A program made the position numbers and the translations under genes. Positions 18,782 to 29,449 of a stretch of DNA of 64,000 nt are shown in pieces. The stretch is taken from contig NZ_JBGBPY010000001.1 of the NCBI RefSeq assembly GCF_041107455.1, forward strand, positions 1,550,001 through 1,614,000. Reading direction: 5' to 3'. This stretch comes from Rhodanobacter humi (GTDB taxonomy: Bacteria; Pseudomonadota; Gammaproteobacteria; Xanthomonadales; Rhodanobacteraceae). Position 1 is the stretch's first letter; every line of letters begins with the position of its first letter. The notes under the pieces were generated by a model. The model made no database searches. It worked only from the letters and a program-made list of their open reading frames with translations, and was not told the DNA's origin.

Positions 18782-20224
18782 ATGTTCCTCGACCTGGACG
18801 GCGACGGGCCGCAGTACGCACAACTGACCCGCGCGCTGAAGGGCGCCATCCTCGATGGCCGCATGGCCGCCGGCGCGCGCCTGCCGCCCACGCGTGAACT
18901 CGCGCAGGAGCTCGCGGTGTCGCGCACCACCGTGCTGGCCGCCTACGAGCAGCTGCGCGCGGAAGGCTTCATCAACGGCCGCGTCGGTTCGGGCAGCTAC
19001 GTGACCCGCCTGCAGATCGCGCCGGCCTTGCAGCCCGCCGACAGCGAGGCCATCCCCCCCGCTTCGCGCTACGCGGAACGTGCCCGACGGTTGCGGAACC
19101 GCGGCATCGCGGGCATGCATCACGGCCTGCGCTACGACCTGCTGTACGGCGATCCGGTGACCAATCCCGCGCTGAACGCCGCGTGGGGACGCGAACTGGC
19201 GCGCGCCGCCGCCTACTCGTCGCTCAAGGTGACCAGCTCGTGGGGCTTGCCGGCCCTGCGCCAGCAGATCTGCGACTACCTGGCGCGCCGACGCGGCGTG
19301 CAGGCGCGCCCGGAGAACCTGCTGATCGTCACCGGTACCCAGCAAGCCTATGCGTTGTGTGCGCGCGCACTGCTTGACGAAGGCGACACCGTGGTACTGG
19401 AGGAGCCGCACTACTTCGGTGCCCATCACGTCCTCGATGCGCACGGCGCGGACTTTCTCCCGGTGCGCACCGACGACGACGGCCTGGTCTGCAGCGACTT
19501 GCCGGACATGCCGCCGAAACTGATCAGCGTGACGCCATCGCACCAGTTCCCCACCGGCGCGGTGATGTCGCTGCCGCGCCGGCTCGAACTGCTGCGCTAC
19601 GCCGCCAGCAAGCGCTGCTGGATCGTCGAGGACGACTACGACGGCGAACTGCGCTACGACGGCCACCCGCTGGCCGCGCTGCGCTCGCTCGACGAGAGCG
19701 ACCGCGTGATCTACGTGGGCACCTTCTCCAAGACCTTGTTCGGCGCGTTGCGCCTCGGCTACATGGTGCTGCCGACGGCGCTGTGCAACGACTTCAACAC
19801 CGCCAAATACCTCATCGACATGTCGTCCCCCGGCATCGAGCAGGCGGCGCTCGCGCACTTCATGGAAAGCGGCGGCTTCGAGCGACACCTGCGCCATGCG
19901 CGCAAGGAACTGAAGACCCGCCGCGAAGCGCTGATCGAAGGCCTGCGCCGCCACGCCGGCGAACGCGTGCAGATCGTGCACTCGCCGGCCGGCATGCACG
20001 TGGTGGCGTGGCTGAACGGTTACGACCACGCGCGCGCCGAGGCGCTGATTGCATACGCACACGACCGCGGGCTCGGCCTGCACCCGATCGCGCCGCATTA
20101 CCTCGCGCCACCGGCCCGGCCCGGCCTGCTGCTCGGCTACTGCAACCTGTCGACCACCGAATTGCGCGAGGCGATGCGGCTGTTTGGCGAGTGTCTGGCC
20201 GCAGTCCCGGCCGCGGCGGGCTGA
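18782..20224 (+). CDS. MocR/PdxR-type GntR regulator with aminotransferase-like domain
   Basis: A 480-aa transcription factor starting MFLDLDGDGPQYAQL. The N-terminal winged HTH of the GntR family (about residues 10-75) includes LPPTRELAQELAVSRTTVLAAYEQL and INGRVGSGSYV. The C-terminal fold-type I aminotransferase domain binds PLP, with Lys317 in FSKTLFGALRLGYM as the Schiff-base residue and DDYDGELRYDG and SVTPSHQFPTG as cofactor segments. MocR proteins such as PdxR and GabR sense PLP or amines. The target here is not evident: no pdxST, gabT or other typical partner is adjacent. The in-frame extension upstream to 18290 is rejected. Confidence 0.85.
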   Translation: MFLDLDGDGPQYAQLTRALKGAILDGRMAAGARLPPTRELAQELAVSRTTVLAAYEQLRAEGFINGRVGSGSYVTRLQIAPALQPADSEAIPPASRYAERARRLRNRGIAGMHHGLRYDLLYGDPVTNPALNAAWGRELARAAAYSSLKVTSSWGLPALRQQICDYLARRRGVQARPENLLIVTGTQQAYALCARALLDEGDTVVLEEPHYFGAHHVLDAHGADFLPVRTDDDGLVCSDLPDMPPKLISVTPSHQFPTGAVMSLPRRLELLRYAASKRCWIVEDDYDGELRYDGHPLAALRSLDESDRVIYVGTFSKTLFGALRLGYMVLPTALCNDFNTAKYLIDMSSPGIEQAALAHFMESGGFERHLRHARKELKTRREALIEGLRRHAGERVQIVHSPAGMHVVAWLNGYDHARAEALIAYAHDRGLGLHPIAPHYLAPPARPGLLLGYCNLSTTELREAMRLFGECLAAVPAAAG

Positions 20225-20556
20225 GCCATTCAGTCGGCCTGCCGATCCATTCCATCGGCGATGGCATGCCTCGGACCTTGCCCTTGCCGTGCCGCGGGCA
20301 CCACACCATTCCACCATGGCGCCTCGTGCGGCAACTAGAGCGTCAGCGTGCAACTCCTAACTTCCGACAACGCACGACGCACCGTTCGCGCGATATGCAA
20401 ACCGGTATGCTCGCAAATCGATGCTTGGAATGCTGTGGCAAGCGCCTATTGCAGCACTGAGTTGGTGCGCTTGACGGCAAGGGGGTGGTGGCAGAGCATC
20501 GCGGCATATGCCTCGTTCCGGGGTCTACTTGACGTTAGGCTGGAAATCGATACTCC
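20225..20556. other. Intergenic region with falling GC content
   Basis: This 332-bp stretch leads into the small membrane-protein gene. From about 20336 onward the base composition becomes less GC-rich than the surroundings. It holds no credible gene. It ends with the heptamer GTTAGGC (20534-20540), discussed with the cassette-like element. Confidence 0.45.
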
Positions 20557-21037
20557 GTGAATCCGCAGGCACCTTTTAATGTTCTCTTCGCAGTGCTGTT
20601 TGGCATGGTCGTTGTGTGGTTCGTGCTCATCAAGCTGCTCTGCATTCGCCTTGAGACAGCACATCCACAAAAGTACGAGGCAATGGGCAGGCCGTCGCCA
20701 TTTCTGCGCAACAACATTGCTACCGGCTGGGCAACCATGAAGTTCTTGTTCACACGCGAGCATCGAACACTCAACGACCCCTACTTATCCAAGCTATCCG
20801 ATGCCATGCTGGTGTTCTTCGCAATTTATTTGGTTCTGTTCCTTTGGCTGTCCTTCTTCATCTCCGGCTCTCCAGCAGCCTAACCACTCCGTAAGAAACT
20901 TCTGATCAAGCCCAGGCGCATGATGCTTTTGCCCTGAGCTTTCGAGCTTCTGCTGGCGACAGCCATGGCCATTCAATAGCGCAAAATCGACGCCGCGCCG
21001 ATTCGGTTGCGCCGGGCCTCGTGAAGTAAGCTTAGGC
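20534..21037 (+). mobile_element. Possible integron-cassette-like unit
   Basis: GTTAGGC at 20534-20540 lies 17 bp before a GTG-initiated ORF. GCCTAAC at 20878-20884 overlaps that ORF's TAA stop, and CTTAGGC occurs at 21031-21037. In integron cassettes the ORF starts soon after GTTRRRY and often ends inside RYYYAAC. Between the last two sites, GCCCAGGCGCA (20914-20924) can pair with TGCGCCGGGC (21008-21017), leaving one bulged A. However, the putative attC would be about 154 bp, longer than typical, its spacers are unequal, and no integrase is present. This is a hypothesis. Confidence 0.3.
20557..20883 (+). CDS. Small two-helix membrane protein (UspB-like architecture)
   Basis: A 108-aa protein starting at GTG. 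It has one transmembrane helix near each end (about residues 7-28, VLFAVLFGMVVVWFVLIKLL, and about 85-103, LVFFAIYLVLFLWLSFF) and a polar middle with PQKYEAMGRPSPFLRNN and FLFTREHRTLNDPYL. The arrangement resembles the UspB family of small inner-membrane proteins, but I see no decisive motif. The local GC content is near 50%, clearly lower than its neighbours, suggesting transfer. It is the only gene in the cassette-like unit described separately. Confidence 0.6.
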   Translation: MNPQAPFNVLFAVLFGMVVVWFVLIKLLCIRLETAHPQKYEAMGRPSPFLRNNIATGWATMKFLFTREHRTLNDPYLSKLSDAMLVFFAIYLVLFLWLSFFISGSPAA

Positions 21038-21060
21038 GAACCCACGACCCGCCTCGCACC

Positions 21061-21891
21061 ATGAACAACCGCACTGCGATCAGCCCCGAACTGCGTGAAT
21101 GGATCCTCGCCACCACGCGTGCCGGCCACGGCCCGCAGGACGTGCTCGAACTGATGCGGGCACATGGCTACGAACCGCGGCAGAGCCGCGCCATCGTGGC
21201 GGAAGTGCTGCAACTGCAGCTCGCTGCCCTGGACGCGGATGCCGCCGTGCCGGCGGGACGCCGAACGAAGCACCCCGAGGGGCCGCTGGCCACGGTGGGC
21301 GATCGCGAGATACGGGTCGCGCTGAGCATGAACCGGCCGGCGCTGCGCGTGCTCGACGGCCTGCTCTCGGGCGAGGAATGCGACGAGCTGATCGCGCTGG
21401 CCCAGCCGCGCATGGCGCGCGCGCTCACCGTGGACGCGGCCGGCAAGCAGCAGGTCGACCACCGGCGCACCAGCGTGGGCATGTTCTTCAAGCTGGGCGA
21501 GCTGCCGCTGGTGGCGCGGCTGGAACAGCGCATCGCCGAGCTGCTCGACATCCCGGTGAGCCACGGCGAGGGCCTGCAGATCCTGCACTACCTGCCCGGC
21601 CAGGAATACCAGCCGCATTATGACTGGTTCGATCCCGACCAGCCCGGCTACGCCACGATCACCGCGCGCGGCGGCCAGCGCATCGCCAGCGTGGTGATGT
21701 ACCTCAACACGCCCGAGGCCGGCGGCGGCACCGCGTTCCCCGAGGTCGGCCTCACCGTCAGCGCACTGCGCGGTTCGGCCGTCTATTTCGCCTACGAGGG
21801 CGGCGACGCCAGCTCGCTGCACGCCGGCCTGCCGGTGCAGCGCGGCGAGAAGTGGATCGCCACCAAGTGGCTGCGCGAGCGGCCGTATTGA
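21061..21891 (+). CDS. Prolyl 4-hydroxylase-type 2OG-Fe(II) dioxygenase
   Basis: A 276-aa enzyme of the P4H family, which hydroxylates a substrate using 2-oxoglutarate and O2. The iron ligands are visible: His186 and Asp188 in QPHYDWFDP, and His254 in SSLHAGLPV. Lys264 in GEKWIATKWLR fits the 2-oxoglutarate-binding position. ASVVMYLNTPEAGGGTAFPE is the conserved core strand region. The first 70 residues form a helical extension (ISPELREWILATTRAG...QDVLELMRAHGYEPRQSRAIV) that may bind a partner. The substrate in bacteria is uncertain; EF-Tu is one known target in Pseudomonas, and I infer nothing beyond that. Confidence 0.87.
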   Translation: MNNRTAISPELREWILATTRAGHGPQDVLELMRAHGYEPRQSRAIVAEVLQLQLAALDADAAVPAGRRTKHPEGPLATVGDREIRVALSMNRPALRVLDGLLSGEECDELIALAQPRMARALTVDAAGKQQVDHRRTSVGMFFKLGELPLVARLEQRIAELLDIPVSHGEGLQILHYLPGQEYQPHYDWFDPDQPGYATITARGGQRIASVVMYLNTPEAGGGTAFPEVGLTVSALRGSAVYFAYEGGDASSLHAGLPVQRGEKWIATKWLRERPY

Positions 21892-21918
21892 GCATGGCCA
21901 TATGATGGCTCCCTCTGC

Positions 21919-21976
21919 GCAGGAGCGGCTTCAGCCGCGATTCGTTACCGTCGGTCGCGGCTGAAGCCGCTCCTGC
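21919..21976. repeat. REP-like 22-bp inverted repeat
   Basis: The arms at 21919-21940 and 21955-21976 are perfect reverse complements containing GGAGCGGCTTCAGCCGCGA, separated by 14 bases. The core matches a REP sequence common in Pseudomonas and Xanthomonas genomes. It lies between the hydroxylase gene and ppa. Confidence 0.85.
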
Positions 21977-22128
21977 AAGGCCTTGTCGTACACGGGTTGA
22001 GCGCCTGCCGCACGGCACAGGGCAGCCAGCCATTCCGCCCCAGCGTTCAGCCTCCGCTGCTGCATCGCAGCAGCCAGTGGCGTATCCTTGCGGGCTTTCT
22101 TCCTCCGAAATCGCGCAAGGACATCCCC

Positions 22129-22665
22129 ATGGGTCTGCACCTGGTTCCCGCCGGCCGCAACGTGCCGGACGAAATCAACGTCATCATCGAAATCCCCAAG
22201 GATGCCGAGCCGGTCAAGTACGAGGTGGACAAGGACTCGGGCGCGATCTTCGTCGACCGCATCCTGTCCACGCCGATGCGCTACCCCTGCAACTACGGTT
22301 ACGTGCCGGGCACGCTGGGCGGCGATGGCGATCCGCTGGACGTGGTGGTGATCCTGCCGCTGCCGCTGGCCGTCGGCTCGGTGATCCGCTGCCACCCGGT
22401 CGGCATGCTGAAGATGACCGACGAGGCCGGCAGCGACGAGAAGCTGGTGGTGATCCCCTCGCCCAAGGTGTTCCCCGGCTACGCCCACATCAACGACATG
22501 AAGGGCGTCTCGCCGCACTGGCTGGAACGCATCGGCCACTTCTTCGAGCACTACAAGGACCTGGAGAAGGGCAAGTGGGTGAAGGTGGATGGCTGGGTCG
22601 GCGCCGAGGAGGCCAAGGCCGAGATCATCGCCGGCGTCGCGCGCTACAAGGCTTCCAAGGCCTGA
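22129..22665 (+). CDS. ppa: Soluble inorganic pyrophosphatase (family I)
   Basis: Hydrolyses PPi to two phosphates, pulling biosynthetic reactions forward. The 178-aa product starts MGLHLVPAGRNVPDEINVIIEIP, and the frame is open upstream of 22129 without protein-like sequence. Key motifs are KYEVDKDSGAIFVDRIL, PCNYGYVPGTL and GDGDPLDVVVI, the family I metal-binding aspartates, plus HFFEHYKDLEKGKWVKV near the end. It coexists with hppA and pfp, so PPi has three fates in this organism. A strong terminator follows. Confidence 0.96.
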   Translation: MGLHLVPAGRNVPDEINVIIEIPKDAEPVKYEVDKDSGAIFVDRILSTPMRYPCNYGYVPGTLGGDGDPLDVVVILPLPLAVGSVIRCHPVGMLKMTDEAGSDEKLVVIPSPKVFPGYAHINDMKGVSPHWLERIGHFFEHYKDLEKGKWVKVDGWVGAEEAKAEIIAGVARYKASKA

Positions 22666-22678
22666 GTTCACCGAACCG

Positions 22679-22712
22679 ACGGCGCGTCGCCGCGAGGCGA
22701 CGCGCCGTTTTT
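22679..22712 (+). terminator. Rho-independent terminator of ppa
   Basis: The inverted repeat ACGGCGCGTCGCC...GGCGACGCGCCGT is followed immediately by a T run (TTTTT). Confidence 0.9.
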
Positions 22713-22806
22713 CATGCACGCATCACCAGTCATCGACAAAGGTCGGGCAGGCGATGGCTCCGACACGACCGATAATGGCCCGACAAGCCTGCCCGGATTC
22801 GCCGCC

Positions 22807-23823
22807 ATGAAAGCCGTCGCCCTCACCCGCTACTTGCCTATCGACGATCCCTACTCGCTGGTCGACGTGGAATTGCCGCAGCCGATACCCGGCGCGCACG
22901 ACCTGCTGGTGCGTGTGGAAGCCGTCTCGGTGAACCCGGTCGACACCAAGCTGCGCGCGCCGAAGCCGCAGGTGGAAGCGCAGCCGAAGGTGCTGGGCTA
23001 CGACGCCGCCGGCACGGTCGAGGCCGTGGGCGCCGAGGCGCAGGGCTTCCGCCCCGGCGATCGCGTGTACTACGCCGGCGACGTCACCCGCCCGGGCAGC
23101 AATGCCGAATTCCAGCTGGTGGATGCACGGCTGGCGGCGGCGATGCCGCGCTCGATGGATTTCGCCGACGCCGCCGCGTTGCCGCTGGTGGCGGTCACAG
23201 CGTGGGAGCTGTTGTTCCAGCGCATGCCGTTCGACAGCGAGCACGGCGGCAAGGGCAAGTCGCTGCTGGTGATCGCCGGCGCGGGCGGCGTGGGCTCGAT
23301 CGCGATCCAGCTGGCACGGCGCGCGGGCTTCACGGTGATCGCCACCGCCTCACGTCCCGAGACCCTGGACTGGTGTCGCGCGATGGGCGCGCAGCACGTG
23401 GTGAACCATCGCGAACCGCTGGCGCCGCAGCTCGCCGCACTGGGCTTTCCCCAGGTCGACGCCGCGCTCAACCTCGCCGACACCGACCGCTACTGGGACA
23501 CGCTGGGCGAGCTGCTGGCGCCGCAAGGCCACGTGGGCCTGATCGTGGAGCCGAGCGGCGCGCTGAAGATCGGCGATCCGTACAAGGCCAAGTGCATCGG
23601 CATCCACTGGGAATTCATGTTCGCGCGGGCGCGCTGGAAAACACCGGACATGGCCGAGCAGGGCCGCATCCTCGTGCGCGTGGCGCAACTGATTGATGCG
23701 GACGAGCTGAAGAGCATCCAGCGCGAGGCGCTGAGTCCGATCAATGCGGCGAACCTGCGCGAGGCGCATCGCCGGCTGGAATCGGGCGCCAGCATAGGCA
23801 AGCTGGTGCTGACCGGCTGGTGA
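22807..23823 (+). CDS. Zinc-independent MDR-family quinone oxidoreductase
   Basis: A 338-aa medium-chain dehydrogenase/reductase. The start at 22807 gives MKAVALTRYLPIDDPYSL, typical of the ZADH1/YogA-like branch. The GroES-like N-terminal domain includes VNPVDTKLRAP and VLGYDAAGTVEAVG. The Rossmann fold is marked by VIAGAGGVGSIAIQLARRAG. The Cys/His ligands for the structural and catalytic zinc of true alcohol dehydrogenases are missing, which suggests NAD(P)H-dependent quinone or enone reduction. The physiological substrate is unknown. It lies 140 bp after ppa with its own terminator between, so it is probably transcribed separately. Confidence 0.82.
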   Translation: MKAVALTRYLPIDDPYSLVDVELPQPIPGAHDLLVRVEAVSVNPVDTKLRAPKPQVEAQPKVLGYDAAGTVEAVGAEAQGFRPGDRVYYAGDVTRPGSNAEFQLVDARLAAAMPRSMDFADAAALPLVAVTAWELLFQRMPFDSEHGGKGKSLLVIAGAGGVGSIAIQLARRAGFTVIATASRPETLDWCRAMGAQHVVNHREPLAPQLAALGFPQVDAALNLADTDRYWDTLGELLAPQGHVGLIVEPSGALKIGDPYKAKCIGIHWEFMFARARWKTPDMAEQGRILVRVAQLIDADELKSIQREALSPINAANLREAHRRLESGASIGKLVLTGW

Positions 23824-23955
23824 GACGGCAGGGTCGCTCGATTCACTGCGACCTTTGCAGCCTCCATGGGCGGCCGCGAAATGATGGAAGCGAAGCGAGT
23901 CGAGAGGAGCGAGAAGCGAGAGAAGGCATGCACCTTGCCCGCCCCTTCTCACTTC

Positions 23956-24543
23956 TCATTTCTTCTTGCCGTGCGCGGGCGCCGGCCGGGCCGGCTCGCC
24001 CTTCTTGCCCAGTTGCTCCAGCAAGGTGTTCATGTCCTCGGCGTGCTCCTCCTCCATCGCCAGGATGCCTTCCAGCATGCGGCGCGTGGTGGGGTCGGCC
24101 GTGCCCACGTAGTCGATCATCTCGCGGTAGCTGTCGATCGCGATGCGCTCGGCGACCAGGTCCTCCTTGATCATGTCCACGATGTCCTCGCCTTCCACGT
24201 AATCGGCATGGCTGCGCGTGGCCAGGCCGTCGGGCGAGAGATTGGGCTTGCCGTCGAGCTGGGTGATGCGCTCGGCGATCAGGTCGGCGTGGCCCTGCTC
24301 CTCGTTCGCGTGCTGCAGGAACTCCGCCTTGATCGCCTGCGAGTGGATGCCCGAAGCCATGTAGTAGTGGTACTTGTAGCGCAGCACGCAGACAATCTCG
24401 GTGGCCAGCGCGTGGTTGAGCAGCTTCACCACGGTGGCGCGGTCGGCCTTGTAGCCGGCAGTCATCGCACCCTTGTCGATGTCCTGGCGCGCACGCTTGC
24501 GGATGGCTTCGATGTCGCTGACGAAGGGCTTGGCTTTGGACAT
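23956..24543 (-). CDS. Ferritin-like (bacterioferritin-type) di-iron protein
   Basis: A 195-aa four-helix-bundle protein starting at 24543 (MSKAKPFVSDIEAIRKRARQ). Ligand-type residues sit in ALATEIVCVLRYKYHYYM, HANEEQGHADLIAERI, IKEDLVAERIAIDSYREMIDY and LAMEEEHAEDMNTLLEQL, the paired E and ExxH pattern of the ferritin-like superfamily. It probably binds or stores iron or protects against oxidation. The C-terminus is a short basic tail (KKGEPARPAPAHGKKK). The frame runs on upstream, but this ATG begins the conserved region. It is divergent from lipA, an Fe-S enzyme; a functional link is only suggestive. Confidence 0.82.
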   Translation of the reverse strand: MSKAKPFVSDIEAIRKRARQDIDKGAMTAGYKADRATVVKLLNHALATEIVCVLRYKYHYYMASGIHSQAIKAEFLQHANEEQGHADLIAERITQLDGKPNLSPDGLATRSHADYVEGEDIVDMIKEDLVAERIAIDSYREMIDYVGTADPTTRRMLEGILAMEEEHAEDMNTLLEQLGKKGEPARPAPAHGKKK

Positions 24544-24757
24544 GGCTGGCTCCGGTGGGCTGGCGCCGACGAAGGCGCGTCCGTCGTGAAGGAAAAGTCC
24601 CGACAGACTAGGAACCCGCGCGGGAAAGGCAGGTGAAGGCCCGCCGCGCGGCGGGCAACGTGAACCGCTCCCGCACGCACGGGCGGCCCTGACCTGGATC
24701 AGGGTGATGCACGGCGCGCGGCGGGAGACTGGGCGCAGTTCCCATTGGCGCGCCTCC

Positions 24758-25735
24758 ATGTCCGGCAGCACCCTCATTCCCGACGGCCGCAAATTCACCA
24801 GCCCGCAGGGCACCCGTGCGGTCAAGGGCGGCCAGAAGCCCAACGCCGGCAGCGGCGTGCCCGATGTGGACCGCAAGCCACCGTGGTTGCGGGTGAAGCT
24901 GCCCGGCGGCGCCAGATACGAAGCCGTGGCGGACATCGTGCGCACGCACCAGCTCAACACGGTGTGCGCCGAGTCGAAGTGCCCGAACATCGCCGAATGC
25001 TGGGGCCGCGGCACCGCCACGCTGATGCTGATGGGCTCGGTGTGCACGCGGGCCTGCAAGTTCTGCTCGGTGTCCACCGGCAACCCGCAGCGCTGGCTCG
25101 ACCCGCTGGAACCGGCGAAGGTGGCCGATGCGGTGGCGCTGATGGGGCTGCAGTACGTGGTGCTCACCTCGGTGGATCGCGACGACCTCGCCGACGGCGG
25201 CGCCGCGCACTACGCCGCCTGCGTGCGCGCCATCCACCAGCGCTCGCCGGCCACCGCGGTGGAGGCGCTGACTCCTGACTTCGCCGGCGACCACGCCGCG
25301 GTGGCCGCCGTGCTGGATGCGGGCCTGGCCACCTATGCGCAGAACCTGGAGACGGTGCGCCGGCTCACCCACCCGGTGCGCGATCCGCGCGCGGACTACC
25401 GGCAGACCCTGGACGTGCTGGCCTTCGCCAAGCGTCACGCCCCCGGAACACTCACCAAGACCAGCCTGATGCTCGGCCTGGGCGAGACCGATGCGGAGAT
25501 CGACGAGGCGCTGGACGACATGCGCGCCGCCGGCGTCGACGTGGTCACCCTGGGCCAATACATGCGGCCCAGCCCGCACCACCTGCCGGTGCAGCGCTTC
25601 GTCACCCCGGACGAGTTCCGCGCCTTGCGCGAACGGGCGTTGGTCAAGGGTTTCGTGGAAGCGGTCGCTGGGCCGCTGGTGCGTTCGAGTTATCGCGCCG
25701 AACGCGTGCTGGAACACAACAACCTGGGGCTGTAG
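24758..25735 (+). CDS. lipA: Lipoyl synthase
   Basis: A radical SAM enzyme that inserts two sulfurs into protein-bound octanoyl chains to make lipoate. The 325-aa product shows both cluster motifs: [12 protein letters not shown] (Cys70, Cys75, Cys81) for the auxiliary [4Fe-4S] cluster, and CTRACKFC (Cys96, Cys100, Cys103) for the SAM cluster. Other family segments are [34 protein letters not shown] and the C-terminal SSYRAE. The start at 24758 ([13 protein letters not shown]) is chosen over upstream in-frame ATGs by conservation. lipB, often adjacent in relatives, is not next to it. Confidence 0.96.
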   Translation: MSGSTLIPDGRKFTSPQGTRAVKGGQKPNAGSGVPDVDRKPPWLRVKLPGGARYEAVADIVRTHQLNTVCAESKCPNIAECWGRGTATLMLMGSVCTRACKFCSVSTGNPQRWLDPLEPAKVADAVALMGLQYVVLTSVDRDDLADGGAAHYAACVRAIHQRSPATAVEALTPDFAGDHAAVAAVLDAGLATYAQNLETVRRLTHPVRDPRADYRQTLDVLAFAKRHAPGTLTKTSLMLGLGETDAEIDEALDDMRAAGVDVVTLGQYMRPSPHHLPVQRFVTPDEFRALRERALVKGFVEAVAGPLVRSSYRAERVLEHNNLGL

Positions 25736-25792
25736 CCGAGGCGCGACGGCGCGGCCCGTATTGCGATGCCCGACGGCATCAGGAGGCTCGTC

Positions 25793-25966
25793 ATGTCCAC
25801 ACCCACGCTGCAACCCGCACCGCGCCGCGACCCGGCCACCATCCCATGGCAGGACGAAGGCCTGCGCCAGGCGCGCGAACGCCTCGTCGACGACGAACTG
25901 GACGACAGTTTCCCGGCCAGCGATCCGCCGAGCTGGGTGCAAGGCACGGCGCCGAGACCGCATTGA
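25793..25966 (+). CDS. 57-aa protein with DDSFPASDPPSW motif
   Basis: A small acidic protein beginning MSTPTLQPAPRRDP, with a purine-rich site (AGGAGG) about 7 bp upstream. Its core, DDELDDSFPASDPPSW, is a short motif I recognise from many small uncharacterised proteobacterial proteins; no function is known. It is followed by the CMD-family gene after 23 bp and then the cysteine-synthase-like gene, so the three are probably one transcript. Confidence 0.65.
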   Translation: MSTPTLQPAPRRDPATIPWQDEGLRQARERLVDDELDDSFPASDPPSWVQGTAPRPH

Positions 25967-25989
25967 AGTCCGCATTCGAGGAGACAAGC

Positions 25990-26331
25990 ATGGAACACGC
26001 GATGTACCCGCAGGCCAGCGCGGAGCTGGCCCGCAAGCGCCGCGAGCTGGCGCCGAAGCAGCTCGACGCATTCAAGGCGTTCAGCGCCGCGGTGTTCGCC
26101 GACGGCGCACTGCCCGCCGTCACCAAGCAGCTGATCGCGGTGGCGGTGGCGCATGTCACGCAGTGCCCTTACTGCATCAAGGGCCACACCGCCGGGGCGC
26201 TGAAGCAGGGCGCCAGCGAGGCGCAGGTCATGGAGGCGATCTGGGTAGCCGCCGAGATGCGGGCGGGCGGCGCCTACGCGCACGCCAACCTGGCGCTGGA
26301 CACCATGGCGCACGCGCACAAGGAAGACTGA
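25990..26331 (+). CDS. Carboxymuconolactone decarboxylase (AhpD-like) family protein
   Basis: A 113-aa CMD-domain protein. The conserved core TKQLIAVAVAHVTQCPYCIKGHTAGALKQGA contains Cys59, Cys62 and His66, the CxxC...H redox arrangement of AhpD-like proteins, and is followed by EAQVMEAIWVAAEMRAGGA. Members reduce peroxides with partner enzymes or act in unknown redox steps. It is the middle gene of a three-gene set; the next start codon lies two bases after its stop, indicating translational coupling. Confidence 0.8.
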   Translation: MEHAMYPQASAELARKRRELAPKQLDAFKAFSAAVFADGALPAVTKQLIAVAVAHVTQCPYCIKGHTAGALKQGASEAQVMEAIWVAAEMRAGGAYAHANLALDTMAHAHKED

Positions 26332-26332
26332 C

Positions 26333-27283
26333 ATGGGCGCGCGCTACATCGGCGTTTCCGCCAGCATCCTCGACGCGGTGGGCGACACCCCGCTGGTGGA
26401 GATCGAGGGCGTGTTCGCCAAGCTGGAATTCCTCAATCCCTCCGGCTCGATCAAGGCGCGCATCGCCAAGTACATGATCGAGCGCGCCGAGCAGGAGGGC
26501 CGGCTGAAGCCCGGCGACACCATCGTGGAGGCCACCAGCGGCAACACCGGCAACGCCTTGTCGATGGTGGCCGCGACCAAGGGTTACCGCATGCTGGTGG
26601 TGATGCCCGAGGGGCTGTCGGGCGAGCGCGTGGCGATCTCGCGCGCGTTCGGCGCCGAGGTGCTGTTTTGCGGCAGCTTCCACGTGGATGCCGCCCTCGC
26701 GCGCGCCCGCGAGCTGGGCCGGCAGCCGGGACATTTCTGCCCCGGCCAGTTCGAGTCGGAATGGAACGTGGAGGAGAACCGCGAGATCCTCGGCCCGGAA
26801 ATCCTCTCGCAACTGCCCGCCGGCCGCGTGCCCGACGCGCTGGTGCTGGGCGTGGGCACCGGCGGCACGCTGATTGGCGTGGGCCAGGCGTTCCGCGCGG
26901 TGAACCCGAAGGTGCGGCTGTTTGCGATGGAGCCCTCCGAGTCCTGCACCATCCTGTGCGGCGAGGTGGCCACGCACGCCATCGAGGGCATTTCCGACGG
27001 CTTCGTGCCGGGCATCTTCCAGCGCCACAAGGATCTGGTGAACGACCTGCTCAGCGTGTCCAGCACGGATGCGGTGGCCGAGATGAAACGGCTGGCGCGC
27101 GGCTACGGCATCTTCTGCGGGCCAAGTTCTGGCGCCCACCTGCTCGCCGCCAAACGCGTACGCGCGCATTACCCCGAGCTGGCCACCGTGGTCACGGTGT
27201 TCTGCGACGAGGGGGAGAAGTACCTGCACGAGTACTTCATGGCGACCGCCACTCCCGGAGCGGGAGCGGCGCCATTCCATTGA
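26333..27283 (+). CDS. Cysteine synthase-family PLP enzyme
   Basis: A 316-aa fold-type II PLP enzyme of the CysK/CysM/CBS group. Lys41 in [11 protein letters not shown] is the likely Schiff-base lysine, [11 protein letters not shown] is the substrate loop, [12 protein letters not shown] binds phosphate, and [11 protein letters not shown] sits near the C-terminus. It probably makes cysteine from O-acetylserine and sulfide, but specificity within the group cannot be told from sequence alone. The start is two bases after the CMD gene stop. The coupling with a CxxC redox protein suggests a thiol or oxidative-stress setting, which is inference. Confidence 0.82.
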   Translation: MGARYIGVSASILDAVGDTPLVEIEGVFAKLEFLNPSGSIKARIAKYMIERAEQEGRLKPGDTIVEATSGNTGNALSMVAATKGYRMLVVMPEGLSGERVAISRAFGAEVLFCGSFHVDAALARARELGRQPGHFCPGQFESEWNVEENREILGPEILSQLPAGRVPDALVLGVGTGGTLIGVGQAFRAVNPKVRLFAMEPSESCTILCGEVATHAIEGISDGFVPGIFQRHKDLVNDLLSVSSTDAVAEMKRLARGYGIFCGPSSGAHLLAAKRVRAHYPELATVVTVFCDEGEKYLHEYFMATATPGAGAAPFH

Positions 27284-27310
27284 GCGTGCCGGGACAGGTG
27301 TCGGCACGCT
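27283..27310. terminator. Hairpin between convergent cysteine-synthase-like gene and thiC
   Basis: A perfect 9-bp stem AGCGTGCCG/CGGCACGCT with a 10-base loop lies between the two converging genes. It lacks a T tract on either strand. Confidence 0.5.
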
Positions 27311-27323
27311 CCATCCGCCCGCG

Positions 27324-29400
<2,077 letters not shown>

Positions 29401-29449
29401 AACGGCTATTCAAGCACGAAGCGGGGATCGGCCGCGAGTGCGGTGCAGT

